From contig CM060909.1 of assembly GCA_030737875.1 (NCBI GenBank), positions 32,601,159 through 32,665,158 of the forward strand: DNA of 64,000 nucleotides, given 5' to 3'. This document shows, in pieces, positions 11,093 through 22,619 of the stretch. This DNA comes from Allium sativum. Taxonomy: Eukaryota; Streptophyta; Magnoliopsida; Asparagales; Amaryllidaceae. The position numbers were made by a program, and so were the translations under genes. Below the pieces are notes generated by a model. It saw nothing but the letters and a program-made list of their open reading frames with translations, was not told the origin of the DNA and ran no database searches. Each line of letters begins with the position of its first letter. The stretch's first letter is position 1.

Positions 11093-12183
11093 TTATTTAC
11101 ATTTAAAATGTAAATAAAATGTGCTTTTTAAATTCACTTTAATTCATGCTTTATTTACACCAAATATAAATATATATTCTTTTTCTATCTTTGGTTTATT
11201 TACACTAAATGTAAATAAATAATTAAATAATCTTTTCTATCTTTTGATTTATTTACTCTAAATGTAAATAAATATTATTTCTTACCATTTATTTATTTAC
11301 CTAGATATAAATAAATGTTTTCATTTTCCTTTTTTTTTTCTTTACCCAAATGTAAATAAATGGTTTTTTCTACTTCTACTTTTTCTTATTTATTTACACT
11401 ATTTGTAAATAAATGTTTTTACTTTTCTTTTATCTTATTTATTTACACTATTTGTAAATAAATGTTTTACTTTTACTTTTGCTATATTTATTTACATTCA
11501 TTGTAAATAAATGTATCTAATTTCTTATTCATATTTATTTACACTATTTGTAAATAAATGGTTTCAATTTCCTTTGCAAATCCTATTTACATAGCAAATG
11601 TAAATAATTGTATTTCTTTAATTCTTTTCTAATATTTCTTTTTAACATAAAAAGAATATCTTATGTTAATTCTTTTCTAACCTTTCCTTTTTATTATATA
11701 CATAAGAAAATGTAAATAATTGCTATTTACAAATTGGTTCTTTTTATTTACATAAGAAAATGTAAATAAATCCTATTCATATAATTATTCTTTTAATTCT
11801 TTTTATTTACATAAGAAAATGTAAATAAATACTTATGCACATAATAAATTTTTTTTTATTACATAAAATATAATTTTCTCCCTTATAATCTTAATTACAT
11901 AAAAATGTAATTTAGTTCTTATAATCTTAATTACATATAAATGTAATTTATTTAATCTCTTATTTATCTAATGTAAATATATGTGTATTCCTATTTCTAT
12001 GTTTTATTTATTTATACTTAATATTTATAGTAATTTACATATGCTTAAACCTCCCACATTGGATAGGTATTGTTGTGACTACTGGACAGCCGGGCGGGTC
12101 CGGGCAGGTTTACATCACAACTCAATCCAACCTCGTGTTTAAGCATCATATTTCTTATTTATTTACCTAAGTGTAAATAAATG
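11093..12183 (-). repeat. array of short palindromes, block I (GL1 right LTR)
   Basis: Duplicate of 4323-5425. It has lost about 9 bases of an ATAATAATAATT stretch near 11840 relative to the left copy. Confidence 0.9.
12042..12148 (-). promoter_or_regulatory. GC-centred foldback motif, GL1 right LTR
   Basis: Identical in arms and centre to 5284-5388. Confidence 0.75.
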
Positions 12184-12649
12184 TTTTTCCTTTATTTTAC
12201 TTTACAAAAAAAAATAACTTTTTATTCTATTCTTTATAATAGGAAAATATAACTTTTTAGTTTATTTCCTATACATTGAAATAAATATAAATGTCCTTTT
12301 ATTTCTTATACATTGAAATAAATATTTCCTATAGCTTATGTGAATATCCTTCATAGTATCAGCATTTCTAAATATATTTATATGTCAATCTTTGATTCAT
12401 TCCTACTATACAAACATGACGGTGTAATTTATGTCATTACAACTAAAATTAGCTCAACGATGTTTTTGTGTCATCACAAATAAATTAACACACGATGGTT
12501 TTGTGTCATTACAACAAAAATTTAACATAACAATGTATTGGTGTTATTACAACTAAAATTTAACACAACAATGTTTGGTATCATTTCAACTAATTTAACA
12601 TAAACAACATAATATCTGATTTGGTGTACTTTTGATGAGTCACAATAAA

Positions 12650-13835
12650 GGTCTCATCTTTATTTTTATTTTATTTGTTAATGAAAATAAAGATTTAAAA
12701 ACTTGCATTTTATTTTATGAGTAAAATAAAGATTAAACTTGCCCTTTTATTATATTCACAAAATAAATGTAACACTTTGTTCTTTAATTTGTAAACAGAA
12801 TAAACACCAAAATTTTCTCTTTTATATTTCTGTTAACAAAATGAGCACTAAACTTGTTCCTTTACTTTGCAAATAAAATGAGCGCAAAATTTGTTCTTTT
12901 ACTATGTTAACAAAATTAACGTAAAGATTGTTTCTTTTCTTTGTTGACAAAATCAACATAAAAATTTATCCTGTTCCTATGTTTACACAATGGCATAAAA
13001 GTTTATCCTTTATATATTAACAAAACAATGTTAACTTTGTCCCTTTTTTTTTTTATTAACAAATTTTGACAAAATATTGCTCTTTTGTTTTATGTAAACA
13101 AAAACTTGCCTTTTATTTTACAATCAAATTTCATGTTAAAATTATCTTTTATTTTGCTTGTAAACAAGATAAACAAAGCAAGAATAAATATTTTAATTTT
13201 TATTTAAGAAAAAGAAAGAAAAAAAAAGGATGAGAATAAAATCAAAGTAAAACTTTGTCATTTATTTTGTCAACACACTTGTCTTTTTATCTTATAAACA
13301 AAATTTGCCTTTTTATCATGTAAACAAAATAACATAAAATAATTCTTTTTTTATTATTACAAAATAAACAAGAAATAATCATTTTATTTTGTCAATAAAA
13401 ATAAAATTCAAACTTTCCTTTATTTGTGAATCAAAAGATTTAACTTTCTTTTATTTGTGAGTCAAAATGTTCTTCTCTTCCTTTATACTTTTATTTGGTA
13501 AATCAAAGATGTGGACTTTTCTTTTAATTTGTAAACAAAAATTTGTCTCCTTATTATGTAAACAAAAATTACATAAAGATTTGTCTTTTTATTTGTAAAC
13601 AAAAGTAATGTTAAAAACTTGTCCTTTATTTTATTAACAAAATTTATATTAAAAACTTGTCATTTATTTTGTAAGCAAAATTTATATTAACAATTTCACT
13701 TTTATTTTGTAAACAAAATATATGTTAAAATTTTGTCCTTGATCTTGTGAAACAAATAAAGATTTTAACTTTTCTTTTGTTTTATAAAAAACAAGATTCA
13801 ACTTTCTTTTGATTTTTAGAGAGAAATAAAAATGA
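12650..13835 (-). repeat. array of short palindromes, block III (GL1 right LTR)
   Basis: Duplicate of 5890-7075, differing by a few substitutions, for example at the palindrome near 12944 where TTAAC has become TTGAC. Confidence 0.85.
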
Positions 13836-14457
13836 AAACAAAAATAAAATAATAATAATAATAATAAAGGAAATAAAGATGAGGATTTATAGAGATTCAT
13901 CAGAATTTACAGATCTAGAAGCACATGGTTTTATCATAGCATCGCAGTTATTACAAATCACAATCAATCATACATTACAGTACAATACAAACAGATCAAG
14001 CACCAAAATTTTACCACATCACAGCATAGATTAAATAATATACAGACAGATGTTTAACTGAATGAATAATTTAATAAATTATTTAAATTGTAGAAATCAG
14101 AGATTCTCACCTTGGTTGGTTTTCAGAAGTCGTTCGCATTCAAAATTTGACTGAAAATTCAACTATCTCAGTTTCAACTGCGGTTGGTACCATCGCGAAG
14201 ATCTTTCTGATACGATCCCAACGCAACTGAAATCATTCGATTTCGTCGCTGTATGAAGGAGTTGCGCGCGTTTAAAGATTGGATAATTAAATTATATATA
14301 AAAAAAAAATCAAACTATTCCCACCAATACTTGGATGCCACGTCAGCAGAGAGAGCCGCCTTCCTTCTTCGTGAACTCCGTATCCTTCTTTGGCAAAATC
14401 GAACCCAACGTTGAACCTTAGGGTTCCACGCCGCTACCTCCACAGCCCATCGGAACC

Positions 14458-14610
14458 TCATCCACTACCGCCACGTCGAAGGTCAACCCGAGAGCATCCA
14501 CCGCCCTGAACGAGACGCAGCTCGGTGGGCCCCCCACCACGAAATCCGAACCCGAAGTTCGCCGCTTCCTCCTCCAATTCCGATCTGCTCAATGACCTAT
14601 CGATGATCAT
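14458..14610 (-). CDS. short ORF (50 aa) in GL1 leader exon, right LTR
   Basis: Same ORF as 7698-7850, with ATG at 14610-14608 and TGA at 14460-14458. This copy is in the 5' LTR, so it is the one that would be transcribed from the TATA box at 14785-14792. No recognised family. Coding status is unproven. Confidence 0.25.
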   Translation of the reverse strand: MIIDRSLSRSELEEEAANFGFGFRGGGPTELRLVQGGGCSRVDLRRGGSG

Positions 14611-14784
14611 CTCCGTATGAAATTCAAGAGCTCGGATCTCTCTTCGATTTGGTATATGGCACTTGGTTTATTATTCAGTGGATTGGAAATGGTTAAGGAA
14701 TTAGTTTGGGATGATTTCTGCCATTCATTTGATACAGGCGGCGGCCAAAATTTTGAAATTAGGGTTTGGGTTAATTTCCATGTA

Positions 14785-14792
14785 TTTTTATA
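14785..14792 (-). promoter_or_regulatory. TATA box of GL1 5' LTR
   Basis: TATAAAAA on the minus strand, same context as 8025-8032. It lies upstream of the leader ORF and splice donor in the LTR that would act as promoter. Confidence 0.55.
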
Positions 14793-15395
14793 ATATTTAA
14801 ATGTTGTTTTTACAATTAAATCTAAAACTCTTAATCTAATCATATTTCAGTCCAACAAAAAGTGTCCCTAGGCAAATACCCACGTTCCGGACCCAATGGA
14901 ACAGGTCTCGAGGCCCAATTCCAAAGTCTACTACCTGTTTTATTTAATTTTATATTTAAATCATTTATTTATTAAATTCAACTGTACATTTTAATTTACC
15001 GGGGCCACATATGACCTCAGAAAAATCCAGAAAAATTATTTTTGGTTATGTATTGACGATACGGTTCTAACGAGACTAATTTCGTCGAATTCTGAGACTG
15101 TTTGAAAAATGGCTATTTTTAAGTCGATTAAAATTGACCGAAACTGACAAAACACAGTTTCTTTTGCCACGCTCACATATTAATTCGAAAAATTCTAAAA
15201 ATTGAAATCTAACAATAATTTGACATTCCGGTTCCAACAAAAGTGGTTTCGTCGAAAACAGAGGTCGTTTGAAAATTGACTATTTTCAGTGGCTTTAATA
15301 TTATTAAAAATGAAAATTTTAAATTCTGGCACATTTTCCAACAAAATTCTTCAAAATAAAATTTTAAATCGGCCCTGATATTCCGGGTTGTTACA

Positions 15396-15400
15396 GAATC
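15396..15400. repeat. target-site duplication of GL1, right
   Basis: GAATC, matching 2247-2251. GL2 sequence resumes here with TTTAATTAGATTGAAAAG. Confidence 0.95.
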
Positions 15401-17248
15401 TTTAATTAGATTGAAAAGATCGAGAATGGAGTATCACCAGTTTTGCTCCAGGCGATAGTTAAATCTTTAATTAGATTTGAACGTGAAATGGTAATTGAAT
15501 TTACCGATAACACCGTGGTGTTAGATATGAAGTACTACCAGTTTTACTTCATGGGATGAACAGGTTGGGATTGGGAAATAAAATAAATGATTACTTCGGT
15601 ATGGTTCGCTAATCCTGACTAGTTGAATCAAAATTCAAAAGAAGATTTGAGAATAAATTTTAATGATTTATCTTGGATAAAATTAATGGGAACCTTTCCC
15701 TATGAATATGAAATTTAGAAACTAACTGTCGGTTAGCCAAGCAGAATGGTTTTCTGGATATTGATCTGATGTTGGTTTCGGCCTTCGGGGTTAATATTTG
15801 GGAAATTATTCTCTTGATTAATTTACGGTTAGTGACTGATGAATTGGAATGAGGCGTATGTTGTGTTTGTGTAACACTTATTTAAAATATACGCGAGTTA
15901 TTTGGAAAGACCGGGTTTATCCCATTCTGAATAACTGATTCGACGATAATTCGAAGATGAAGACGGTGGTCGAAGACCAGAAGTCTTCACGTCGTTTGGG
16001 TGATTACTGATGATCTTGATTGGGCTGTACACCCAAGAAGATGGAAACAGTTGGTGATCGTCCAGACGTACTTGGAGATCGATGGATATGCGGGGTACTA
16101 GGTGCCTCCGGTTTCGTTCAGACCCAGAACGAACTTGTAAATGGACTGTGTGTCTGACATTGGATTTTAGTCCGTGTGATTGATATCTATTAAATATATA
16201 TCTGTTTGGCGGCGGAGAATTTATTCTCTTGCTTAACGCCCTTCTCTGAGACGTACGAGCTCATAGGTTATATATTGATGGATATCAAACGCATGGAGTG
16301 ATTTTCCTGTGTGGCATGCCTAAGTTGCAATGGAGCGAGGCTTCTGTTGAAAAGCAAAGTCTTGTGGTGATGATCAAAGCACAGCCTGTGTGGCACAGCT
16401 TTATGTAACGTGAATTCGCGAGCCTCGTACCCCGGTTGTGAACCAGAAACGGGAGAGGACCTCAGGGAGGGCATGCGTTTCCTTCTAGCTAGGGTGGTGT
16501 CAGTGACCTACCAGCCCTGACATTTATATACTTTTCACCTGTGTGGTTGTTGCTGTTGCGAGGCGCCTCGGTTTGATCGAACGATCCGTGTCCGATGGAG
16601 TCATTCGTTGGCTCATTTACGCCCCAAAGGGCGGGGAAACGTAGTGTTCAGGAATAATAATCCACATCGGTGGACCGGCCCTGACGATCCAAGGGGCAGT
16701 TGCGGCTGTTCCTAGACATGGGCTAGATTGTCTAAAATCGGTAGAGGACGATCCCTGGCCTCGGTTCACAGACGGAAACCCAACTTCCAAATACGTGACA
16801 TTTGCGGTTTTGATTTTAGAGCCTAGTATGGCGACATGATATATGGTACCCATGCCGCCTATGATTGATACTTATGATTTAAAGTTGTTTTATACACTAT
16901 GCACTTATAATAGTATCAAATAATCTGTTTTAAACGTATCAAGCATTCTTTGGCTGTTATAAGGGAAAACCCTATCCCCCGGCTTGCGTCGCATTGTGTG
17001 ATAGGACCTGGGTCTTATAACAGCTTCATTTTTCTTTATTTAGCATTGAGCTGTTGTTTTATGCACTGGTATTCTTGGGAGGAAACCCATTCCGTGTTAT
17101 ACGGCGTGGTCCCTTGATTTACCGAACATTAAAAATAAAGATTAACTGTTTTAGTTCTCACACCAGTCACATGACTGACCTGGAGTTTATTGTTTTAACC
17201 TAAACTCTGGGTGCCCCTTATTTTGACACGGGCAGCTAGTAGTTTTGG

Positions 17249-17256
17249 TTTTGCAG
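17249..17256 (+). promoter_or_regulatory. splice-acceptor-like TTTTGCAG near the end of GL2 copy A
   Basis: A T-rich stretch GTTTTGGTTTTGCAG lies about 280 bases before the LTR end and 76 bases after the CAGTC/GACTG hairpin at 17163-17180. It is conserved in copy B (37563-37570, as TTTTACAG) and in both GL2 LTRs at 43793-57288. Confidence 0.35.
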
Positions 17257-20200
17257 ATTTATATTCACAGGATCCTGGTTTACAGCTGGAATGATATCCG
17301 GAAAGCTTTGTATCCGTATATCTCCTTCAGTTGTGTATTGTATTATTTTCCGCTGCGATGTATTTAAATGTAATTTAAATCTCTGATATTTCTGTGTAAT
17401 ATTCTTTTTACTCTGTATATTCTTGTAATCTGATGCACTGTTGTAATATACAATGAAATGTTCTTCCGTCTGCGTTCTGTTGTGGCTTGTTCTCGAACTA
17501 TCCGCCTATTTCCTTTACGGGGAAGTTACGGGTTTTTACAATATGTACAGAACTACATATGTGATTACTGGAAATACTTTGTCAGACATTCGTCCATATA
17601 CATTCGTTCTGGGATTGAATGAAACCAAAGGCACAATTTCTATCGATAGAAAATGCCCTTGCACTCTACTCCGTCTCCGATTATTTTCATATAATCTGAT
17701 TCGCAACGCTACTGCCAATACAGAGTGGTTCTCGGATAATAATCCAACCGGCCTCTCCGTATTGACAAATATATTGGCAAATACTTCGATAGTCGGTTAT
17801 TTAGCTATCGAAGAAAACCAAACATCCATTCAAAGCATCAAACAATCACTACGCCCTTAATTAACATTTCATTCATTAATTAAATCATTTCTCCATTTCC
17901 TTATCAATATTTGTTAACCAAATATTTTCAATAATTGTTTTGGCCTCTTACACTATTTGGAAAAAACATTTCCATATATCGCCTTCTTTTATTTTATATA
18001 CTTAGAAAATGTATTCTATTTGCAATTGAAAAACATTCCAATTAATTATGTCTTTCACGGTTCATTTAATTCTACTCAGGAAATATTTATTATTATATTT
18101 CCAAAATTCCACTTATTTGGGTTAAAACGAATGTCATATTAAACATTGTTACAACAACACAAAATACTGTATTCAACTAACTCTTATTCAAATATTTCTC
18201 TTCGAGACTAGATCTTGCTACTTATCGATTAAAAATGAAATCAATCAAGTTGGGGTATAACTACCTCTCAGACCTTGACTGAAAACATCCTTAACTTCAA
18301 AACGGACAAGACCGCTTACCTCGAATAATCAACATCATAATAACCAATTATCCATTTTTAAACCCATATACGTTTCTCTTTCTAATTTTACCAGATTTAA
18401 TTATAGATTTCCTTTTTTTTTATAACATTCTATTTTTAAGTTTGTTTTCATATTGAATTCTATATATATATATATATATCAATACATTGATTTCCAACTA
18501 TCAGTTTTTCTTAAAAATATTCTAACTTCTTAAATTTTCGGAAAATTTCGCCATAACCTCCTTTGTACGGGTCACTAGGTACAACTACAAAATGCCTCTC
18601 TAGGCCCTTTCCATTTAAAAAGAAAATCAAAACGCCAAGCAGCTTCCCGATTCAGCGCATAAAATCTCATATGGAATTTAAACGTGTACCTTTTTGTCGA
18701 GCACTTAAATTATAATCTTCATACACTTCATCCCAATCCTTCTCAACATATATCTAACCATTTTGTTTCAACTCAATCCACTCGACTTAAACCCATTCGC
18801 TAATTTATTTTCTAATTAGTTATTTTGCTTATTTTACCTTTATGTTTGAACATAACATGTTCAAATAAAATAATGACTTGCTTTTAAACAACCTGCTTTC
18901 CATTTTCAATTCAAGTTTCATATTCGATTTCGAATATGAATTCATCCGTTCAATTTACTTTACCAAAACCCAATTTCGTATCAAACTTGATTAACTAATT
19001 ACCCTTCAAATTAGTTAATTCTATTTAGCAATTAAAAAACTGATTTTTGTTTCAAAAATCAGTTCACTTACTCCATTTGAGTTCATACTTATTTTATACC
19101 TCAAGTCTGGATTTTTCTAATGGAAATTCGGATTTTATTTGCTTAAAATCCTTTATTTATTTAAATAAACCATTATGCTTTTATAACGGTTCTGGCGCTG
19201 TTTTCTCTGAAAATTTGATTTTGACATAACTCAAAATCTATAAGACGAAATCCAGATTTTTCTCTTCCATTAGAAAACTATTATCAAATCGGTCCTGGCG
19301 ATTTTTGTTTCAAAGGATTCCGACTTAAATTGAGTTATATATCCTCAATTGAAGTTCAAAACGTCAATTTACGAACTGCCGCGCTGCAGCGAGTTCCTTT
19401 TAATTATATTTAATATATAAACATTTTAAACTTCGTTTATATAAATTATAACTTCATTCTAATATATTTAATATATATATTAAACCAATTTTCCCAATTC
19501 AACCTAATAATTCTTATTATTCGAAATCGCCAATTATTTCGTATCTCAGTTATAATTTATTTAAAATTCAATCTTCTATATTAAATTATAATTCCTTTAT
19601 AAATAAGTTATTTATAAGTTTCGATATAATCGAATTCCAAATTATAAATCCTTCTAGTTTATCTCATCTCAGTTTATATTCTGAATTCCCGAAATAACCC
19701 GTTGTTCCTTTTTCGAAACGATTTCCAATTCATTGTTAAATTCTTATTTGAATTTAAATTTCCTAAATTATCAAATGATAATTGATTTCACTAAATTTAT
19801 AACGTTGTTTATAAATTCAACTTCCTTGTTTCATATATTAAAATAAGTTCCATTTCAAATCTGCTAGAAACCCAATTTATTTTATATTCTGAATCCTGGA
19901 ATAAACTGTCGTTCCCTTTTCAAAATGATTTCAATTTATATTTTAAATTCATATTTGAATTTAAAATTACAAAATAACTCCAGATAATAAATTCACTATA
20001 TTTACAAACATTATTTATAAATTTACTTTTTTTAATAAATTCCAACAAGTTCCATTTCAAAATCGACTTAAAACCAAAATATTATTTTAGAATATTCTAT
20101 TTATTATAACTTATCTATATAAATATAGAATCTATTTCCGTATGTAAATTTAAGCTTCTATTTAATCCATCCTAATATCATTTCTAAATATTTTATTTAA

Positions 20201-20374
20201 ACAAAATTGATCTAATTGAATTCAAATCATAAATCCATACGGATTTATTTTTAGTTCAATTTATATTCTGAACATCAGAATGAATTTCACGTTTACTTCT
20301 ATAAACCGATTCTCCATTTCTATTTTTAAATTCATATTTGAATTTAAATGTTCGAATTGTCAAATGATAATTTT

Positions 20375-20580
20375 TCCACTTCATTTATAAATAATGTTTA
20401 TAAATTCATTTCAATTCCCTAATTATCCAATGAAAATCATTCCATTTTATTTTTAAATGCCATTTTTAAATTTACTTCAATTTCCTATATTATTTAATTT
20501 ATAAAAATCATTTATAAATTTAATATTTCAATTTTCTGTATTATTTAATTTATATACATCGTTTATAAATTCAATACTTG
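20375..20580 (-). repeat. TTTATAAA palindrome array in GL3 left LTR
   Basis: Three to four units of about 60 bp containing ATTTATAAA/TTTATAAAT palindromes separated by TCAATTTTCTGTATTATTT-like spacers. The counterpart in the right LTR is 58236-58450. On the minus strand it lies downstream of the GL3 leader splice donor, the same relative place as the arrays of GL1 and GL2. Confidence 0.7.
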
Positions 20581-21228
20581 TTTTATTTATTTAAAACGAG
20601 TTAACATCTTTATAGCTCATTTGGAATTCAAATTCTATTTTTGAAAAATAGAATTTCCATTTAAAATCTCGAAATATCCTTTTCATGATATTTTTATATA
20701 TCAACATTTTTGTCCCAGTGATATTTCAACCAATTAAAAATACCCAATTATGACCCGTGGATTTTCTAACACATCATATATGATAATATATATGAGAACG
20801 AACATATAATAATATTTTTGAGGAATCCAGTTGGATCCCTCCAACCTGTTTTCCTGCATCCACAGACGTCAGTCAACATAAATAATACCCATTCTGCTTC
20901 GAAGCAGGATATCGCAGTATAGAAGGTCATCCACTATCATAGCGTGGGGTGTATAGGGTCATCCGCTAATGATACTTCGGGCATACGCTAATGGTACTGC
21001 GGGAAATATCCAACCACCAATATATATATATATAATAACCACAAACACCAACCCTAAATAACTAACATATACTTTTAAAATAGCCATAATAATATTTTAC
21101 TACATCCAAACATCCAACAAACATCATATATAAACTATAAAATTCGTTATAATAAATTATAACGAACTAGGAAGTTAATTTACTCACCAGGGTTTTTATT
21201 TGCGATCCCTTCTGATTTCAATTCTTAA

Positions 21229-21233
21229 ACGAT
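21229..21233. repeat. target-site duplication of GL2 copy B, left
   Basis: ACGAT, against ACGCT at 37857-37861 and ACGCT in the empty site at 59110-59114. One mismatch is attributed to later mutation. Confidence 0.8.
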
Positions 21234-21634
21234 TGTAATAACCCGAAAATCCGAGCCAATTTAAAATTTTTATTTTGGCAATTTTAGCGAATTTTGAGTA
21301 TTTAAAATGAATTATTTTAAATAATAACGACGATAAATTTAATTTGAATGGAATTCGAACATATACATTTATATAGAGCGTCGTTTGAATTATAAATATT
21401 TATTTATAATTATAAAAGGAATTGAAAATGGCGTGGTAGTTCGATAATTCGATTTCAAAATTCAAATGAATGTACCGGGTGCAAAATAAACCGGATTTTA
21501 GTGAAACCAAAAATATTTGAATCTAATTGAAAATATCTTTCCAATGAATCTGAAAAGTTGAAATTTCATTGCGGGAATCAAAAGTTATGTCCAGTTGAAA
21601 ATTCAGAATAGTCGCTATGGAATCTCGGCCCCTG

Positions 21635-21890
21635 AAAATAGCCATTTTGCAAACGACCTCGGTTTTCGACGAAACCACTTTTGTTTGATCTACGATGTCA
21701 AATTATTGCTAGGATTTAAATTTCGTAATCTTTCGAATCAACATGTGAGCGTGTCAAAGGAAAACGCGTTTGACCAGTTTTAGTTGATTTTAATCGACCA
21801 GAAAATGGCTATTTTTCAAACGGTCTCAGAATTTGATGAAATTAGTTTTGCTAGGACCGTATCGTCAATACGAAGCTAGAAATAATTTTT
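21635..21890 (+). repeat. conserved U3 block with internal duplication (GL2 copy B)
   Basis: Two diverged copies (about 21640-21700 and 21805-21870) sharing CAAACG, CTC, GA(C/T)GAAA and TTTTG at the same spacing. Homologous to 8260-8525 in GL1. Confidence 0.6.
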
Positions 21891-22129
21891 CTGGAATTTT
21901 TAGAGTTAGTATGTGGCCCTGGTAAATTGGAATGTGCGTTCAAATTGAATATATACTGATTTATATTGTAATATCAACAAAAACAGATCGTAACGGTCGA
22001 ATTGGCTTACCAGACATATCCCATTGTGTTCGGAATGGGGGTATTGAGCTAGGGGCGACAGTCGTTGGGTGCGATTTGGTATTCGAATTAAAAGTCAACA
22101 AAATGGCAATTAAAAAGAAAATAAAATAC

Positions 22130-22137
22130 TATATAAA
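22130..22137 (+). promoter_or_regulatory. TATA box of GL2 copy B
   Basis: TATATAAA about 0.9 kb into the LTR. It is followed by a C/T-rich tract and the GC-rich leader island. Upstream lies the CCATTGTGTTCGGAATGGGG box, which is shared with GL2 at 49230-49252 and, diverged, with GL3 near 60575. Confidence 0.6.
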
Positions 22138-22313
22138 TTCACTAACCCCCCCCTCTCTTTATTTTTATCCTAAACTTAAATCGATCAGCCCCTTTTCAAA
22201 ACCGCCACTCCTCCGATCCATCACCTTCCCCTTCCGATCGTCGCCACCCACTGACGTTAGCCCCACCCAGTCAACCCTGCACCTCCAGTCCCCGATCTCG
22301 TGAGCTCCCTCCG

Positions 22314-22481
22314 ATGCCAGAAACCCCAAACCCGATGACCCCTACCTCGTTTCCTCAAATCAATCAGCCACCACCGATGTCAGCACCACCACGCGCGAAC
22401 AGCACCCTCCTCGCCTCCGTTGACAGCAGCTCCACAACCTTCCCTTCTCCTTTTCAAAGCGTAGAAACCCCCACCCAGTAG
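22314..22481 (+). CDS. short Pro/Ser/Thr-rich ORF (55 aa) in GL2 copy B leader exon
   Basis: ATG at 22314, stop TAG at 22479-22481. Begins MPETPNPMTPTSFPQINQ and is low-complexity (Pro, Ser, Thr). It is the first sizeable ORF after the TATA box and ends 13 bases before the splice donor at 22495. The surrounding island (about 22150-22494) is C-rich like a plant first exon. It differs from the leader island of the other GL2 element (48715-49060), although flanking U3 and downstream sequence are homologous. No family is recognised. It may be untranslated leader or a captured host fragment. Confidence 0.25.
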   Translation: MPETPNPMTPTSFPQINQPPPMSAPPRANSTLLASVDSSSTTFPSPFQSVETPTQ

Positions 22482-22494
22482 AAAACCAATCAAG

Positions 22495-22500
22495 GTAAGC
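22495..22500 (+). promoter_or_regulatory. 5' splice-site match ending GL2 copy B leader exon
   Basis: CAAG|GTAAGC, a strong plant donor consensus, exactly at the switch from C-rich to T/A-rich sequence. A second donor-like GGTGAGAAC lies at about 22931 inside a palindrome shared by all GL2 copies. Confidence 0.5.
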
Positions 22501-22619
22501 CTTTATTCGTTTTGCTTATTTACTTTTGTTTGGTTTATTTAAGGTAGATGATTTTAGAAAATCAAAAATCAGTTTTAAAAACATTTTAACTTCAGTTTGT
22601 ATTTGAGATCGGTTTCTTC

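Larger units (their letters stand above)
2252..15395 (-). mobile_element. GL1: complete non-autonomous LTR retrotransposon with giant LTRs
   Basis: A 13.1-kb element made of two direct repeats of 6384 and 6378 bp around 382 bp. Flanked by GAATC duplications. Read on the minus strand it begins TGTAACAACCCGG and ends CGGGTCTTTACA. The PBS and PPT are on the minus strand at 9004-9015 and 8636-8648. No gag, protease, RT, RNase H or integrase is recognisable, so it must depend on proteins from another element. By eye the two LTRs differ at only a couple of dozen positions, including small indels (for example around 5080, and at 7087-7105 against 13847-13865), which points to a recent insertion. 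The CGAGGACGAAAAG box before the PPT places it near Tekay/Del chromoviruses. It is inserted in GL2 copy A. Confidence 0.95.
9018..15395 (-). repeat. GL1 right LTR (5' LTR in transcription sense)
   Basis: Second copy of the 6.4-kb LTR; almost every difference from the left copy is a single base or a short simple-repeat indel. Sub-features are in the same order: U3 block 15020-15290, TATA 14785-14792, leader ORF 14458-14610, donor 14109-14110, palindrome block III 12650-13835, minisatellite 12415-12605, foldback 12042-12148, palindrome block I 11093-12183, R hairpins near 10416-10440 and 9403-9419. Confidence 0.95.
1..17540 (+). mobile_element. GL2 copy A: LTR cut by window edge, interrupted by GL1
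   Basis: Plus-strand LTR of the GL2 family. Its 5' part lies left of the window; it ends in TTACA at 17540. Segments 1-2251 and 15396-17540 align end to end with GL2 copy B (22890-25458 and 36380-37856) and, in reverse, with the LTRs of the element at 43793-57288. The landmark GGTGAGAA/TTCTCACC palindrome is near position 48, and the box ending CCACAGACCATGG is near 150. The element at 2252-15395 splits it. The flank after 17540 (ATATG) joins GL3 LTR sequence that is continuous at about 41936-41942, so copy A is an insertion into the left LTR of GL3. Whether it is a solo LTR or the 3' LTR of a full element cannot be decided here. Confidence 0.85.
17541..21233 (-). repeat. GL3 left LTR, middle segment
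   Basis: Aligns with 41938-43792 plus 57294-59109 of the right GL3 LTR. The first about 1.1 kb of this LTR lies left of the window and the rest continues at 37862-39688, because copies A and B of GL2 are inserted. It contains the CGTTC-type hairpin near 17601-17624 and a palindrome array at 20375-20580. The plus ORF at 17453-17860 straddles the A/GL3 junction and is not a gene; most of the segment is AT-rich without coding signal. Confidence 0.85.

Noticed and set aside
17453..17860. 135-aa plus-strand ORF
   Set aside because: It crosses the junction between GL2 copy A and the GL3 LTR; the GL3 part recurs at 41936-42193 without the upstream half.
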